Source: Gemmataceae bacterium (GTDB lineage Bacteria; Planctomycetota; Planctomycetia; Gemmatales; Gemmataceae). Taken from it: 28,232 nt of DNA. Shown here piece by piece: positions 6,972 to 14,338 of the stretch; position 1 is the stretch's first letter, and each line of letters starts with the position of its first letter. The stretch spans positions 1 to 28,232 of the forward strand of contig JADLBT010000038.1 of the NCBI GenBank assembly GCA_020847555.1. The letters are read 5' to 3'. The notes beneath the pieces were generated by a model. That model saw nothing but the letters and a program-made list of their open reading frames with translations, was not told the origin of the DNA and made no database searches. A program made the translations under genes and the position numbers.

Positions 6972-8525
6972 GTGACAGAACCGTGTCATCTCGATAGTCC
7001 CGAGATCGAGGCAGAACTTGTTGGGCCTGCGCCCGCGAGCCCCCTGGAGAGCGTCTGCGCCGACGCACTTGCCGCCGAGCGTTCGGCCGGCACCACCCTC
7101 GACGACTTCCTCGCCGAATCCTGCCCGGAGCGAGCGCTCGCCTTCTGGCTCCGCCACGCCTCCTTCCGCGGGCGGCCGACCCGCCAGCAGGTCGCGCGCC
7201 TCATCGCCCGCGACGTCGCGCGCATCGACCATCTCCTCACCCGCCAGATCAACGCCATCCTGCACCACCCGCGGCTGCAACGACTGGAGGCGTCGTGGCG
7301 CGGGCTGCGCTACCTCGTCGAGCAGGTGCCGGAGGGGGGCAATATCAAGGTGCGCGTCCTCAGCGTCTCGTGGAAGGAACTGGCGCGCGACCTGGACAAG
7401 GCGCTCGAGTTCGACCAGAGCCAGCTGTTCCAGAAGGTGTACGAGGAGGAGTTCGGCACTCCGGGCGGGGAGCCGTTCAGCGTCCTGCTCGGCGACTACG
7501 AGGTGCGCCACCGGCCCGGCCCGGGTTACCCGACCGACGACATCCAGGCGCTGATGAGCATCTCCGCGGTGGCGGCGGCGGCGTTCGCCCCGTTCATCGC
7601 CGGCGCCGACCCGGCCCTCCTCACGCTGGACAGCTTCACCGAGCTGGAACGGCCGCTGAACCTGCCGCGCACCTTCGAGCAGACCGACTACCTGCGCTGG
7701 CGCGTTTTCCGCCAGGCGCCGGACGCCCGGTTCGTCGGCCTGACGATACCGCGCATCCTGTGGCGGTTGCCGTACCCGGTCGGGGCCGCGCGCTCGGACG
7801 GGTTCCTGTTCCACGAGGACGCCGGGGCGCCGGACCGCAGCCAGCACCTGTGGGGCACCGCCGTCTACGCCTTCGGCGCCGTCCTGGTCCGGGCGTTCGC
7901 CGACTGCGGCTGGCTAGCGGTCATCCGCGGGGTGCCTCAGGACGGCCCGGGGGGGGGCGTCGTCACCGGGCTGCCGGTGCAGTCGTTCCGCACCGACCGA
8001 GCGGGGGTCGCGCCGAAGTGCTCGACCGACGTGATGATCACCGACCTGCAGGAGAAAGAGCTGGGCGATCTGGGGTTCATCCCGCTGTGCCACTGCCCGG
8101 ACACAGAACTGGTGGCGTTCTACGGCAACCACTCGGTCCAGCGGCCGCACACCTACGACGAGGCGGCCGCGACGGCGAACGCCCGGCTGTCGGCGATGCT
8201 GCAGTACATGCTGTGCGTCGCGCGCTTCGCCCACTACCTGAAGGTGATCGCGCGCGACAAGATCGGCGCGTTCGCCGGCCCGGCCGACTGCGAGGAGTAC
8301 CTGCACCGCTGGCTGCTCGACTACACGCTGGCGGACGACAAGGCCGACCCGGAGACGAAGGCGCGCTATCCGCTGCGCGAGTTCCGGGTGCAGATCCGCG
8401 AACACCCGGGCAAGCCCGGAACGTACCTGGGGGTGTTCCAGCTGCGGCCGCAGTTCCAGCTCGACCAGGTGAGTTCGGCGGTCCGGCTGGTGACCGAACT
8501 GGCGCCGCCCGGGGCCGCGCGCTGA
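6972..8525 (+). CDS. impD: Second TssC-like protein (ImpD-type TssC paralogue)
   Basis: A 517-residue paralogue of the preceding TssC. It keeps [41 protein letters not shown] and LLGDYEV blocks, [17 protein letters not shown] and a C-terminal FQLRPQFQLDQVSSAVRL region. It differs in the N-terminus (a DDFLAESCPERALAFWLRH segment replaces the TssB-linked part) and in the central half. A second tssC-family gene directly after tssC is the arrangement of the Rhizobium imp locus (impC-impD). Its role is less settled than TssC; a modified sheath layer or baseplate-proximal adaptor is possible. The start is the GTG at 6972, the only initiation codon in frame before the conserved region; no strong ribosome site is visible. 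It should not be called a redundant copy, since the central regions diverge. Confidence 0.88.
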   Translation: MTEPCHLDSPEIEAELVGPAPASPLESVCADALAAERSAGTTLDDFLAESCPERALAFWLRHASFRGRPTRQQVARLIARDVARIDHLLTRQINAILHHPRLQRLEASWRGLRYLVEQVPEGGNIKVRVLSVSWKELARDLDKALEFDQSQLFQKVYEEEFGTPGGEPFSVLLGDYEVRHRPGPGYPTDDIQALMSISAVAAAAFAPFIAGADPALLTLDSFTELERPLNLPRTFEQTDYLRWRVFRQAPDARFVGLTIPRILWRLPYPVGAARSDGFLFHEDAGAPDRSQHLWGTAVYAFGAVLVRAFADCGWLAVIRGVPQDGPGGGVVTGLPVQSFRTDRAGVAPKCSTDVMITDLQEKELGDLGFIPLCHCPDTELVAFYGNHSVQRPHTYDEAAATANARLSAMLQYMLCVARFAHYLKVIARDKIGAFAGPADCEEYLHRWLLDYTLADDKADPETKARYPLREFRVQIREHPGKPGTYLGVFQLRPQFQLDQVSSAVRLVTELAPPGAAR

Positions 8526-8579
8526 GCCCCCCCTAACCAGCCCGGTTGTTTCAGCCAGAGTTGGTGACAGGGAGTCGCA

Positions 8580-8681
8580 ATGTTCCAGAGGGAGCCGAAA
8601 GGGATCCTCAAGTCGATGCGACGGAAGTCACCGTATATCCCGGTTCCGAGTCTTCATCCCCCGAGGGCCGAGCGACGATGA
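8580..8681 (+). CDS. Small ORF coupled to tagJ (candidate leader peptide)
   Basis: A 33-codon ORF (begins MFQREPKG, ends PPRAERR) lies in the 152-bp gap between impD and tagJ. Its ATG at 8580 follows GGGAG (8570-8574) at good spacing, and its TGA (8679-8681) overlaps the tagJ ATG (8678-8680) as ATGA, the classic layout for translational coupling. The peptide is basic, has no membrane segment and I do not recognise it. An alternative is that the tagJ frame itself extends upstream through this region from a TTG at 8546; comparison with the ImpE family, which begins like MNARQHYQAGQLKEAL, favours the later tagJ start. The small ORF is plausible, not proven. Confidence 0.35.
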   Translation: MFQREPKGILKSMRRKSPYIPVPSLHPPRAERR

Positions 8682-9517
8682 ACGCGCGCCAACACTACCA
8701 GGCAGGCCAGCTGAAAGAGGCCCTCACGGCCCTCATCGCGGAGGTGAAGCAGAACCCGGCCGACACCGGGCGCCGCGGTCTGTTCTGCGAGCTGCTCTGC
8801 TTCAGCGGCGACCTGGAGCGGGCCGACAAGCAGCTCGACACCATCGGCGCCCAGGCTCCCGACGCGCTGCTCGGCGTCAGTCTGTTCCGCCACCTGATCC
8901 GTGCCGAGGAGGCGCGGCGGCAGTTCCATGCCGACGGTCGCGTGCCCGAGTTCCTCGATCTTCCGTCCCCGGTGCTGCGCCTGCACCTGGAGGCGTCGAT
9001 CCGGCTGCGCGAGGGCCAGCCGCAGGAGGCGGTGGCCCTGCTGCGGCAGGCCGAGGAGCAGCGCGTCAAGGTTTCCGGCACCTGCAACGGCACGCCGTTC
9101 GCCGACCTGCGCGACCTCGACGACCTGAGCGCGCCGTTCTTCGAGGTGCTCACCAGCACCGGCAAGTACTACTGGATCCCGGTCGAGCGCGTCGAGCTGA
9201 TCGAATTCCGCGCCCCCGAGCGGCCGCGCGACCTGCTGTGGCGGCGGGCACACATGGTTGTGCGCGGCGGCCCCGACGGCGAGGTCTACATGCCGGCCCT
9301 CTACAGCGGCTCGCACGCCGAGGCCGACGACGCGCTGCGCCTCGGCCGCGCCACCGCCTGGCGCGGCGCCGGCGGCGAGCCGGTCCGCGGCGTCGGCCAG
9401 CGCATCTTCCTCGTCGGCGAGGAGACGCTGCCCATCATGGAGCTGAACGAGATCACCTTCGCGGAGCCCCCCTCCGCCCAGGAGCCGTCGTCCGCCGATT
9501 TCCGGTCACGCCACTGA
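8678..9517 (+). CDS. tagJ: Type VI secretion accessory protein TagJ (ImpE family)
   Basis: A 279-residue ImpE/TagJ protein. In Pseudomonas aeruginosa, TagJ binds the sheath subunit TssB and helps the ClpV ATPase recycle contracted sheaths. The N-terminal half is a helical TPR-like array (YQAGQLKEALTALIAEVKQN, GLFCELLCFSGDLERADKQL). The C-terminal half shows the ImpE blocks FADLRDLDDLSAPFFEVL, YYWIPVERVELIEF, RPRDLLWRRA, GEVYMPALYSGSH and a final ELNEITF. The start is placed at ATG 8678 from family alignment in memory; GAGGG lies at 8663-8667, ten bases upstream, and the ATG overlaps the stop of a small upstream ORF. Presence of TagJ implies that a ClpV (TssH) partner exists elsewhere in this genome; none is in the window. 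Confidence 0.9.
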   Translation: MNARQHYQAGQLKEALTALIAEVKQNPADTGRRGLFCELLCFSGDLERADKQLDTIGAQAPDALLGVSLFRHLIRAEEARRQFHADGRVPEFLDLPSPVLRLHLEASIRLREGQPQEAVALLRQAEEQRVKVSGTCNGTPFADLRDLDDLSAPFFEVLTSTGKYYWIPVERVELIEFRAPERPRDLLWRRAHMVVRGGPDGEVYMPALYSGSHAEADDALRLGRATAWRGAGGEPVRGVGQRIFLVGEETLPIMELNEITFAEPPSAQEPSSADFRSRH

Positions 9518-9609
9518 CCGGGAAGGCCGCCCGTTGTGCATACGCTGGGGAGAGCCCCTCACTCCCCGAGCCGATCCGCGCCGCCAACCCGCAAGTACGG
9601 GAGGGTTTC

Positions 9610-10101
9610 ATGGCCAAGGTCGCTGCCGACCAGCTGCTGGTTCCATCGGTCCTCGACCGCCTGCTGGACGAGGATCCGGAACTCACCCGCGAGCCGGCCA
9701 AGTCACGCCACCAGGTGCTGCGCGAGCTGAAGCTGTCCGTCCGCCGCGATCTGGAGCACCTGCTCAACACGCGCCGGCGCTGCGTCCCCCCGCCGCCGGC
9801 CCTGACCGAGCTGGACGAGTCGCTCGTCAACTACGGCCTGCCCGACTTCACCGGACTGAGCATGACGTCTGCCGAGGAGCGCGACGAGTTTCGCCGGGCC
9901 GTGGAGAAGGTCATCAGCACCTGTGAGCCGCGGTTCAAGACCGTGTCGGTCCAGCTGGTCGATGCCGACGAGCCGCTCGACCGCACCCTCCGGTTCCGGA
10001 TCGACGCGCTGCTCTACGCCCACCCTGCCCCGGAGGCGGTCGTGTTCGACTCAGCCGTCGAGCCGATCACCGGGAACGTCGAGATCAAGGGGGTGAGTTG
10101 A
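9610..10101 (+). CDS. tssE: Type VI secretion baseplate protein TssE (gp25-like, ImpF)
   Basis: A 163-residue TssE, the gp25-like wedge protein that anchors the sheath to the baseplate. Typical elements are the N-terminal VPSVLDRLLDEDP, the helix ELKLSVRRDLEHLLNTRRR (39-57, with the highly conserved LLNTR at 51-55), SLVNYGLPDFTG (71-82) and the C-terminal DRTLRFRIDALL strand. The ATG at 9610 is preceded by GGGAGGG (9599-9605), a strong ribosome site; the same frame is open much further upstream, but that part only shadows tagJ. The TGA (10099-10101) overlaps the tssF ATG by one base, so TssE and TssF are translationally coupled. Confidence 0.93.
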   Translation: MAKVAADQLLVPSVLDRLLDEDPELTREPAKSRHQVLRELKLSVRRDLEHLLNTRRRCVPPPPALTELDESLVNYGLPDFTGLSMTSAEERDEFRRAVEKVISTCEPRFKTVSVQLVDADEPLDRTLRFRIDALLYAHPAPEAVVFDSAVEPITGNVEIKGVS

Positions 10102-11921
10102 TGACGGACGTCCTGCTGCCGTATTACAACCGCGAACTCTCGTTCCTGCGCCGGCTCGGTGGAGAGTTCGCCGAGGCGTACCCGAAGATCGCCGGTCGCC
10201 TCCGCCTCGGGGCCGAGGGGAGCGAGGATCCGCACGTCGAGCGCATGATCCAGGCGGTCGCATACCTCAACGCCCGCCTGCGCTTCAAGCTCGACGACGA
10301 CTTCCCGGAGATCACCGACGGCCTGCTCGGCATCCTCTACCCGCACTACACGGCCCCGATCCCGTCGATGGCGATTGTCCAGTTCGAGCTGGACCCGGGG
10401 CAGGTGGAGTTGACCGAGGGATACACGATTACTCGCGACACCGAGATCGACACCGAGCCGGTCCAGGGTGAGCCGTGCCGGTTCCGCACCTGCTACCCGA
10501 CGACCCTGTGGCCGATCGACGTGCAGGCCGCGGTCCTGAGCCGGCCGCCGTTCGCCGCGCCCGCGACCCCGCTGCCGCCGCCGCCCGCGCTGCTGCGTCT
10601 GACGATCGCCGGCCGGCCCGGGGCGCCGGACTTCGCGACCCTGGCGCCGGGGTCGCTGCGGTTCTTCCTGAAGGGACAGGCGCAGCACGTTTACCCGCTC
10701 TACCAGCTGCTGTTCAACCACGTCGTCGAGGTGGCCGTCGCAACCAGGCCGGACGACCCCGGCGCCGTCCTGCTCGGCCCCGAGTGCGTCCGCCAGGTCG
10801 GCTTCGGGCGCGACGAGGGCATGCTGCCGTATCCGGCCCGGTCGTTCGTCGGCTACCGTCTGCTGTCGGAGTTCTTCGCGTTCCCGGAGAAGTTCCTCTT
10901 CTTCGATCTGACGGGGCTGGACCGCCGGACGCTGAGCGGCATCGGCAACCGCCTGGAAGTCTTCTTCTACCTGAACCGGGCGATGCCCGAACTGGAGCGC
11001 GACGTCTCGGAGGACACGTTCCGGCCAGGGTGCGCGCCGGTCGTGAACCTGTACGCGCAGCGGGCCGAGCCGCTCCAGTTCACCCACACCGAAACCGAGT
11101 ACCGCGTGGTGCCGGACGCGCGCCGCCCGCTGGCGCACGAGGTGTACTCGATCGACCGGGTGACCGGCATCCCGCCGGAGGGCGAAGGGGTCGCGTTCCT
11201 GCCGTTCTTCTCCGTCAAGCACGGCGGAGAGGATCGGGCACGGGCGCGGTTCTGGCACGCGGCGCGTCGCCCGGCCGGTGGGGCGGAGGGCGACGGCGGG
11301 ACCGAGGTGTTCCTGTCGCTGGTCGATCTGGAGTTCCACCCGGCGGCACCGGCCGACTGGACGCTCGACATCGAGACGACGTGCCTGAACCGGGATCTGC
11401 CGCATCGTTTGCCGTTCGGCGGGGGCCAGCCGATGCTGCAGTTCCGCGAGGGCGGCGCACTGGTGTCGCGCCTCACCTGCCTGACGGCGCCGACGCCGAC
11501 GCTGCGTCCGGCCCTGCAGCGCGGCGCGCTGTGGAAGCTCGTCTCCCACCTGGCCCTCAACCACCTGTCGCTGGTGGACGGGGACGACGGCGCGGAAGGG
11601 CTGCGCGAGATCCTGAAGATCTACGACTTCGCGGACTCGGAGGAGACGCGCTCGATGATCGAGGGCGTGCGGAGCGTGCAGAGTCGGCGGGTCGCCGGCC
11701 GAGCCCACGGCGGGGTGTGCCGCGGGCTGGAGGTGACAATCCACTTCGACGAGAAGCGATTCGCTGGCAGCGGGCTGTTCCTGTTCGCGTCGGTGCTGGA
11801 GCGGTTCCTCGCCCTGTACTGCTCCCTGAACACGTTCACCAAACTGGTCGCGACGGTCGAGGGACGGAAGAAGGAGCTGCGCCGATGGCCCCCCCGAATG
11901 GGCGAGAGCATCCTGGCCTGA
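10101..11921 (+). CDS. tssF: Type VI secretion baseplate protein TssF (ImpG/VasA)
   Basis: A 606-residue TssF, which forms the baseplate wedge with TssG, TssE and TssK. It opens with the hallmark LLPYYNRELSFLRRLGGEF and AEAYPKIAGRLRL, then EDPHVERMIQAVAYLNARLRFKLDDDFPEITDGLLGILYPHY, the best-conserved N-terminal domain. Later family blocks include FPEKFLFFDLTGL, VNLYAQRAEPLQFTHTETEYRVVPDARRP, and the C-terminal GGVCRGLEVTIHFDEKRFAGSGLFLFASVLERFLALY. Full length. The ATG at 10101 overlaps the tssE stop and has AAGGGGG a few bases upstream. The 3' end overlaps tssG by 37 bases. Confidence 0.95.
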   Translation: MTDVLLPYYNRELSFLRRLGGEFAEAYPKIAGRLRLGAEGSEDPHVERMIQAVAYLNARLRFKLDDDFPEITDGLLGILYPHYTAPIPSMAIVQFELDPGQVELTEGYTITRDTEIDTEPVQGEPCRFRTCYPTTLWPIDVQAAVLSRPPFAAPATPLPPPPALLRLTIAGRPGAPDFATLAPGSLRFFLKGQAQHVYPLYQLLFNHVVEVAVATRPDDPGAVLLGPECVRQVGFGRDEGMLPYPARSFVGYRLLSEFFAFPEKFLFFDLTGLDRRTLSGIGNRLEVFFYLNRAMPELERDVSEDTFRPGCAPVVNLYAQRAEPLQFTHTETEYRVVPDARRPLAHEVYSIDRVTGIPPEGEGVAFLPFFSVKHGGEDRARARFWHAARRPAGGAEGDGGTEVFLSLVDLEFHPAAPADWTLDIETTCLNRDLPHRLPFGGGQPMLQFREGGALVSRLTCLTAPTPTLRPALQRGALWKLVSHLALNHLSLVDGDDGAEGLREILKIYDFADSEETRSMIEGVRSVQSRRVAGRAHGGVCRGLEVTIHFDEKRFAGSGLFLFASVLERFLALYCSLNTFTKLVATVEGRKKELRRWPPRMGESILA

Positions 11922-13033
11922 GCGCGGACCTGCTCCGCGCGCCGTATCGGTTCGACTTCTTCCAGGCGGTCCGCCTGCTGGAGCGGTTGGCCCGCGAGGC
12001 GGCGCGCGCCGACCCGCGCCGGCCGGCGGCCCCGGTCGGGGAGGACGAGGCGCCGCACCGAGAGGCGGTCCGGTTCCGGGCTCTGCCGTCGCTGAGCTTC
12101 CCGCCCGCCCCGGTCAGCAAGATCGACTGGCCGGCCGCGGACGGCGCGCGGACCAACGGGACTGTTCCGCCAGCGGCGATGGTTGTCGCCTTCCTCGGCA
12201 TGATCGGGCCGCAGGGGGTGCTGCCGCCGCACTACACCGCCCTGCTGCTGCGGCGGGTGCGTGGCAAGGATTTCTCGCTGCGGGACTTCCTGGATCTGTT
12301 CCACCACCGCGCGGTGTCGCTGTTCTACCGGGCGTGGGAGAAGTACCGGCTGCCGTTCACTTACGAGCGCGCCCGGTTGGACGCCGCCGGCGGCGAGGAG
12401 GATCTGACCGCCTGGTGCGTGTACTGCCTGGCCGGCGTGGGGACTGGCGGCCTGCGCGGCCGGCTCGCCATCGACGACGAGGCGTTCCTGTACTACGCCG
12501 GGCACTTCGCCCACTACCCGCGCTCGGCGGCCGCGCTGGAAGGGATCTTGCAGGACTACTTCGAGCTGCCGATCCAGATCCAGCAGGCGCAGGGGCAGTG
12601 GCTGGTGCTGGACGACGTCGATCAGTCGTCGTTGCCGACCCCGGCCCATCGGAACGGGCGGAACTGCCAGATGGGGGTGAACGCGATCGTCGGCGAGCGG
12701 ATCTGGGACGTGCAGGGGAAGTTCCGAGTGCGCGTCGGGCCGCTGACGTACGACCAGTTCCGCCGCTTCATGCCGGACGGCGACGGCCTCCGCGCCCTGT
12801 GCCAGCTGGCCCGCGCATACGTTGGCCCGGAGTTCGACTTCGACGTGCATCTCATCTTGCGGCGGGACGCCGTCCCCCCGTGCCAGGTCACCACCGCGGC
12901 GCCGGAGCTGCCGCGGCTGGGGGGGAACACGTGGGCGGGCGGGCGGCGGCGCCGCCGCGATGTGGACGATGTGGTCTTTTCCTGCGACCTCGCAGAAAGG
13001 GGGACAGCACCGGCAGACCCGCCGCCAGGATGA
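11885..13033 (+). CDS. tssG: Type VI secretion baseplate protein TssG (ImpH)
   Basis: A 382-residue TssG, partner of TssF in the baseplate wedge. Diagnostic blocks are YRFDFFQAVRLLERLA (21-36), VRFRALPSLSFPPAPVSKI, VAFLGMIGPQGVLPPHYTALLLRR, FLDLFHHRAVSLFYRAWEKYRLP, FLYYAGHFAHYPRSAAALEGILQDYF and the C-terminal FRVRVGPLTYDQFRRFMP. The start is ATG 11885 inside the end of tssF, eight bases after AAGGAG (11871-11876); the frame is open far upstream but only as a shadow of tssF. The C-terminal 35 residues are Arg- and Pro-rich and poorly conserved. Overlap with tssF indicates coupled translation of the two proteins. Confidence 0.93.
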   Translation: MAPPNGREHPGLSADLLRAPYRFDFFQAVRLLERLAREAARADPRRPAAPVGEDEAPHREAVRFRALPSLSFPPAPVSKIDWPAADGARTNGTVPPAAMVVAFLGMIGPQGVLPPHYTALLLRRVRGKDFSLRDFLDLFHHRAVSLFYRAWEKYRLPFTYERARLDAAGGEEDLTAWCVYCLAGVGTGGLRGRLAIDDEAFLYYAGHFAHYPRSAAALEGILQDYFELPIQIQQAQGQWLVLDDVDQSSLPTPAHRNGRNCQMGVNAIVGERIWDVQGKFRVRVGPLTYDQFRRFMPDGDGLRALCQLARAYVGPEFDFDVHLILRRDAVPPCQVTTAAPELPRLGGNTWAGGRRRRRDVDDVVFSCDLAERGTAPADPPPG

Positions 13034-13092
13034 ATCACGCTCCGGTTGCGTCGTAACCACGGTCCGTTTGTCTCGTCTCAAGGGAGTCTCAC

Positions 13093-13599
13093 ATGCCGTT
13101 GTACATGAAGTGGGGCAAGGCCCCCGACATCAAGGGAGAAGTGACGGAGGCCAGTCACAAGGACTGGATCGCCATCGACTCGGTGTCGTTCAGCACCGCC
13201 CGGTCGCTGAACGTGCAGGTCGGCTCCGGCCAGGAGAAGCGGCACCGCGACCTGCCGACCATGTCCGACCTGCAGGTGTCGCGGACGATGGACAAGGCCT
13301 CGCCGCTGGTCTTTAACCAGGCCGTCGCCGGCAAGCCGACCAACGTGTGGATCGACTTCGTCGAGCCCCCCAAGGGGCAGAACAAGGCGCCTAACACGGT
13401 CGCCCAGCTGGCCCTGCGCAACTGTGTCATCACGTCGTACTCGCTCGGCGGCGGCGGCGGCGGCGCGTCCGAATCGCTGTCACTGAACTTCACCGCCATC
13501 AACTTCGACTACACCCCGTTCGACGAGAAGGATGTCCAGGGTACGCCGGTCCACGGGTTCTTCGATCTGATCACGGCCAAATGCACCGCGTGGAAGTGA
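13093..13599 (+). CDS. hcp: Type VI secretion tube protein Hcp, first copy (TssD)
   Basis: A 168-residue Hcp-family protein, the ring subunit of the inner tube that is propelled from the cell and carries small effectors in its lumen. Visible family features are YMKWG at the N-terminus, GEVTEASHKDWIAIDSVSF, VGSGQEKRHRDLPTMSDLQVSR, a glycine run (GGGGGG, residues 119-124) in a loop, and SLNFTAINFDYTPFDE near the C-terminus. The ribosome site AAGGGAG is close upstream. By hand alignment it is identical to the second copy at 111 of 168 positions (66%). Loop differences (glycine run versus GGGEKPG) fall where Hcp rings contact cargo or neighbours. It starts 59 bp after tssG, so it is probably co-transcribed with the block. 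Confidence 0.95.
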   Translation: MPLYMKWGKAPDIKGEVTEASHKDWIAIDSVSFSTARSLNVQVGSGQEKRHRDLPTMSDLQVSRTMDKASPLVFNQAVAGKPTNVWIDFVEPPKGQNKAPNTVAQLALRNCVITSYSLGGGGGGASESLSLNFTAINFDYTPFDEKDVQGTPVHGFFDLITAKCTAWK

Positions 13600-13647
13600 G
13601 TGACGGTCGAGAGTTAATCCGCCTTCTTTACACCAAGGGAGTCCTCC

Positions 13648-14154
13648 ATGCCAATGTACATGAAGTGGGGCGCTGGCCCCGATATCAAGGGCGAGGTCAC
13701 GGAATCGTCGCACGTCGGGTGGCTCGCCATCGACTCGGTCTCGTTCGGCGCGTCGCGCGCTAGCGGCGTCGAGGTCGGGTCCGGCCAGGAGAAGCGGCAC
13801 CGCAATCCGCCGACCATCTCCGACATCCAGATCTCGCGCGGGTACGACGCGGCCTCCCCGTTGCTGTTCAACGCATCCGTTGCCGGCGAGCCGACGAACG
13901 TGTGGATCGTTTTCCTCGAGCCGGCCGGCGCCCAGGACAAACCGCCGAACCTGTATCTGCAGCTGTCGCTGCGTGCGTGCGTCCTCACGTCGTACTCGAC
14001 GGCGGGCGGCGGCGAGAAGCCGGGCGAGTCGCTGTCGCTCAGCTACACGGCCATCAACATCGACTACACCCCTTACGACGAGACCGACAAGGCCGGCAAG
14101 ACCACGCGCGGCTTTTTCGACCTCATCACCGGGAAGTGTACCGCCTGGAAGTAG
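13648..14154 (+). CDS. hcp: Type VI secretion tube protein Hcp, second copy (TssD)
   Basis: A second 168-residue Hcp 48 bp after the first. It retains GPDIKGEVTESSH, VGSGQEKRHRNPPTISDIQISR, SLSYTAINIDYTPYDE and the shared ending GFFDLITGKCTAWK. The leader is also duplicated: both copies have an AAGGGAGTC ribosome site and then ATGCC, and the first coding bases are near identical, which points to a tandem duplication followed by divergence to 66% identity. Two Hcp variants could form mixed tubes or be specialised for different cargo. It is the last recognised structural gene of the block and lies next to the candidate effector gene. Confidence 0.95.
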   Translation: MPMYMKWGAGPDIKGEVTESSHVGWLAIDSVSFGASRASGVEVGSGQEKRHRNPPTISDIQISRGYDAASPLLFNASVAGEPTNVWIVFLEPAGAQDKPPNLYLQLSLRACVLTSYSTAGGGEKPGESLSLSYTAINIDYTPYDETDKAGKTTRGFFDLITGKCTAWK

Positions 14155-14242
14155 TGAGGCCGGTCGGGTGGCGTCCGTCAACGCGGGCGCCGCCCGGCGC
14201 CGGCCGCCCAGCCGTATCTCACCCGCACACGGTCCGTTCACG

Positions 14243-14278
14243 ATTCGCCCCCCCGTGCCGACTCCCGGACGGGCGAAT
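14243..14278. terminator. Hairpin between second hcp and candidate effector gene
   Basis: ATTCGCCC (14243-14250) and GGGCGAAT (14271-14278) are perfect complements around a 20-base loop. The same 184-bp gap holds a GC-palindromic stretch near 14186-14208. There is no T-tract. It may reduce read-through from the very highly expressed hcp genes into the downstream gene. Confidence 0.35.
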
Positions 14279-14338
14279 GGGCGCGACGTGCTCTTCGTCT
14301 TGTACCACGTTTTCATCCCTTATCTGGAGCTGGAAGCC

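Noticed and set aside
10475..11884. Upstream part of the frame that later encodes TssG
   Set aside because: It runs through tssF in another frame; the TssG family begins at ATG 11885, which has a proper ribosome site.
3443..14154. Reading the block as a phage tail or extracellular contractile (eCIS) system
   Set aside because: TssA, TagJ, TssF and TssG of imp type and Hcp-family tubes with T6SS signatures are present, and no phage structural, tape-measure or eCIS AAA+ genes are seen.
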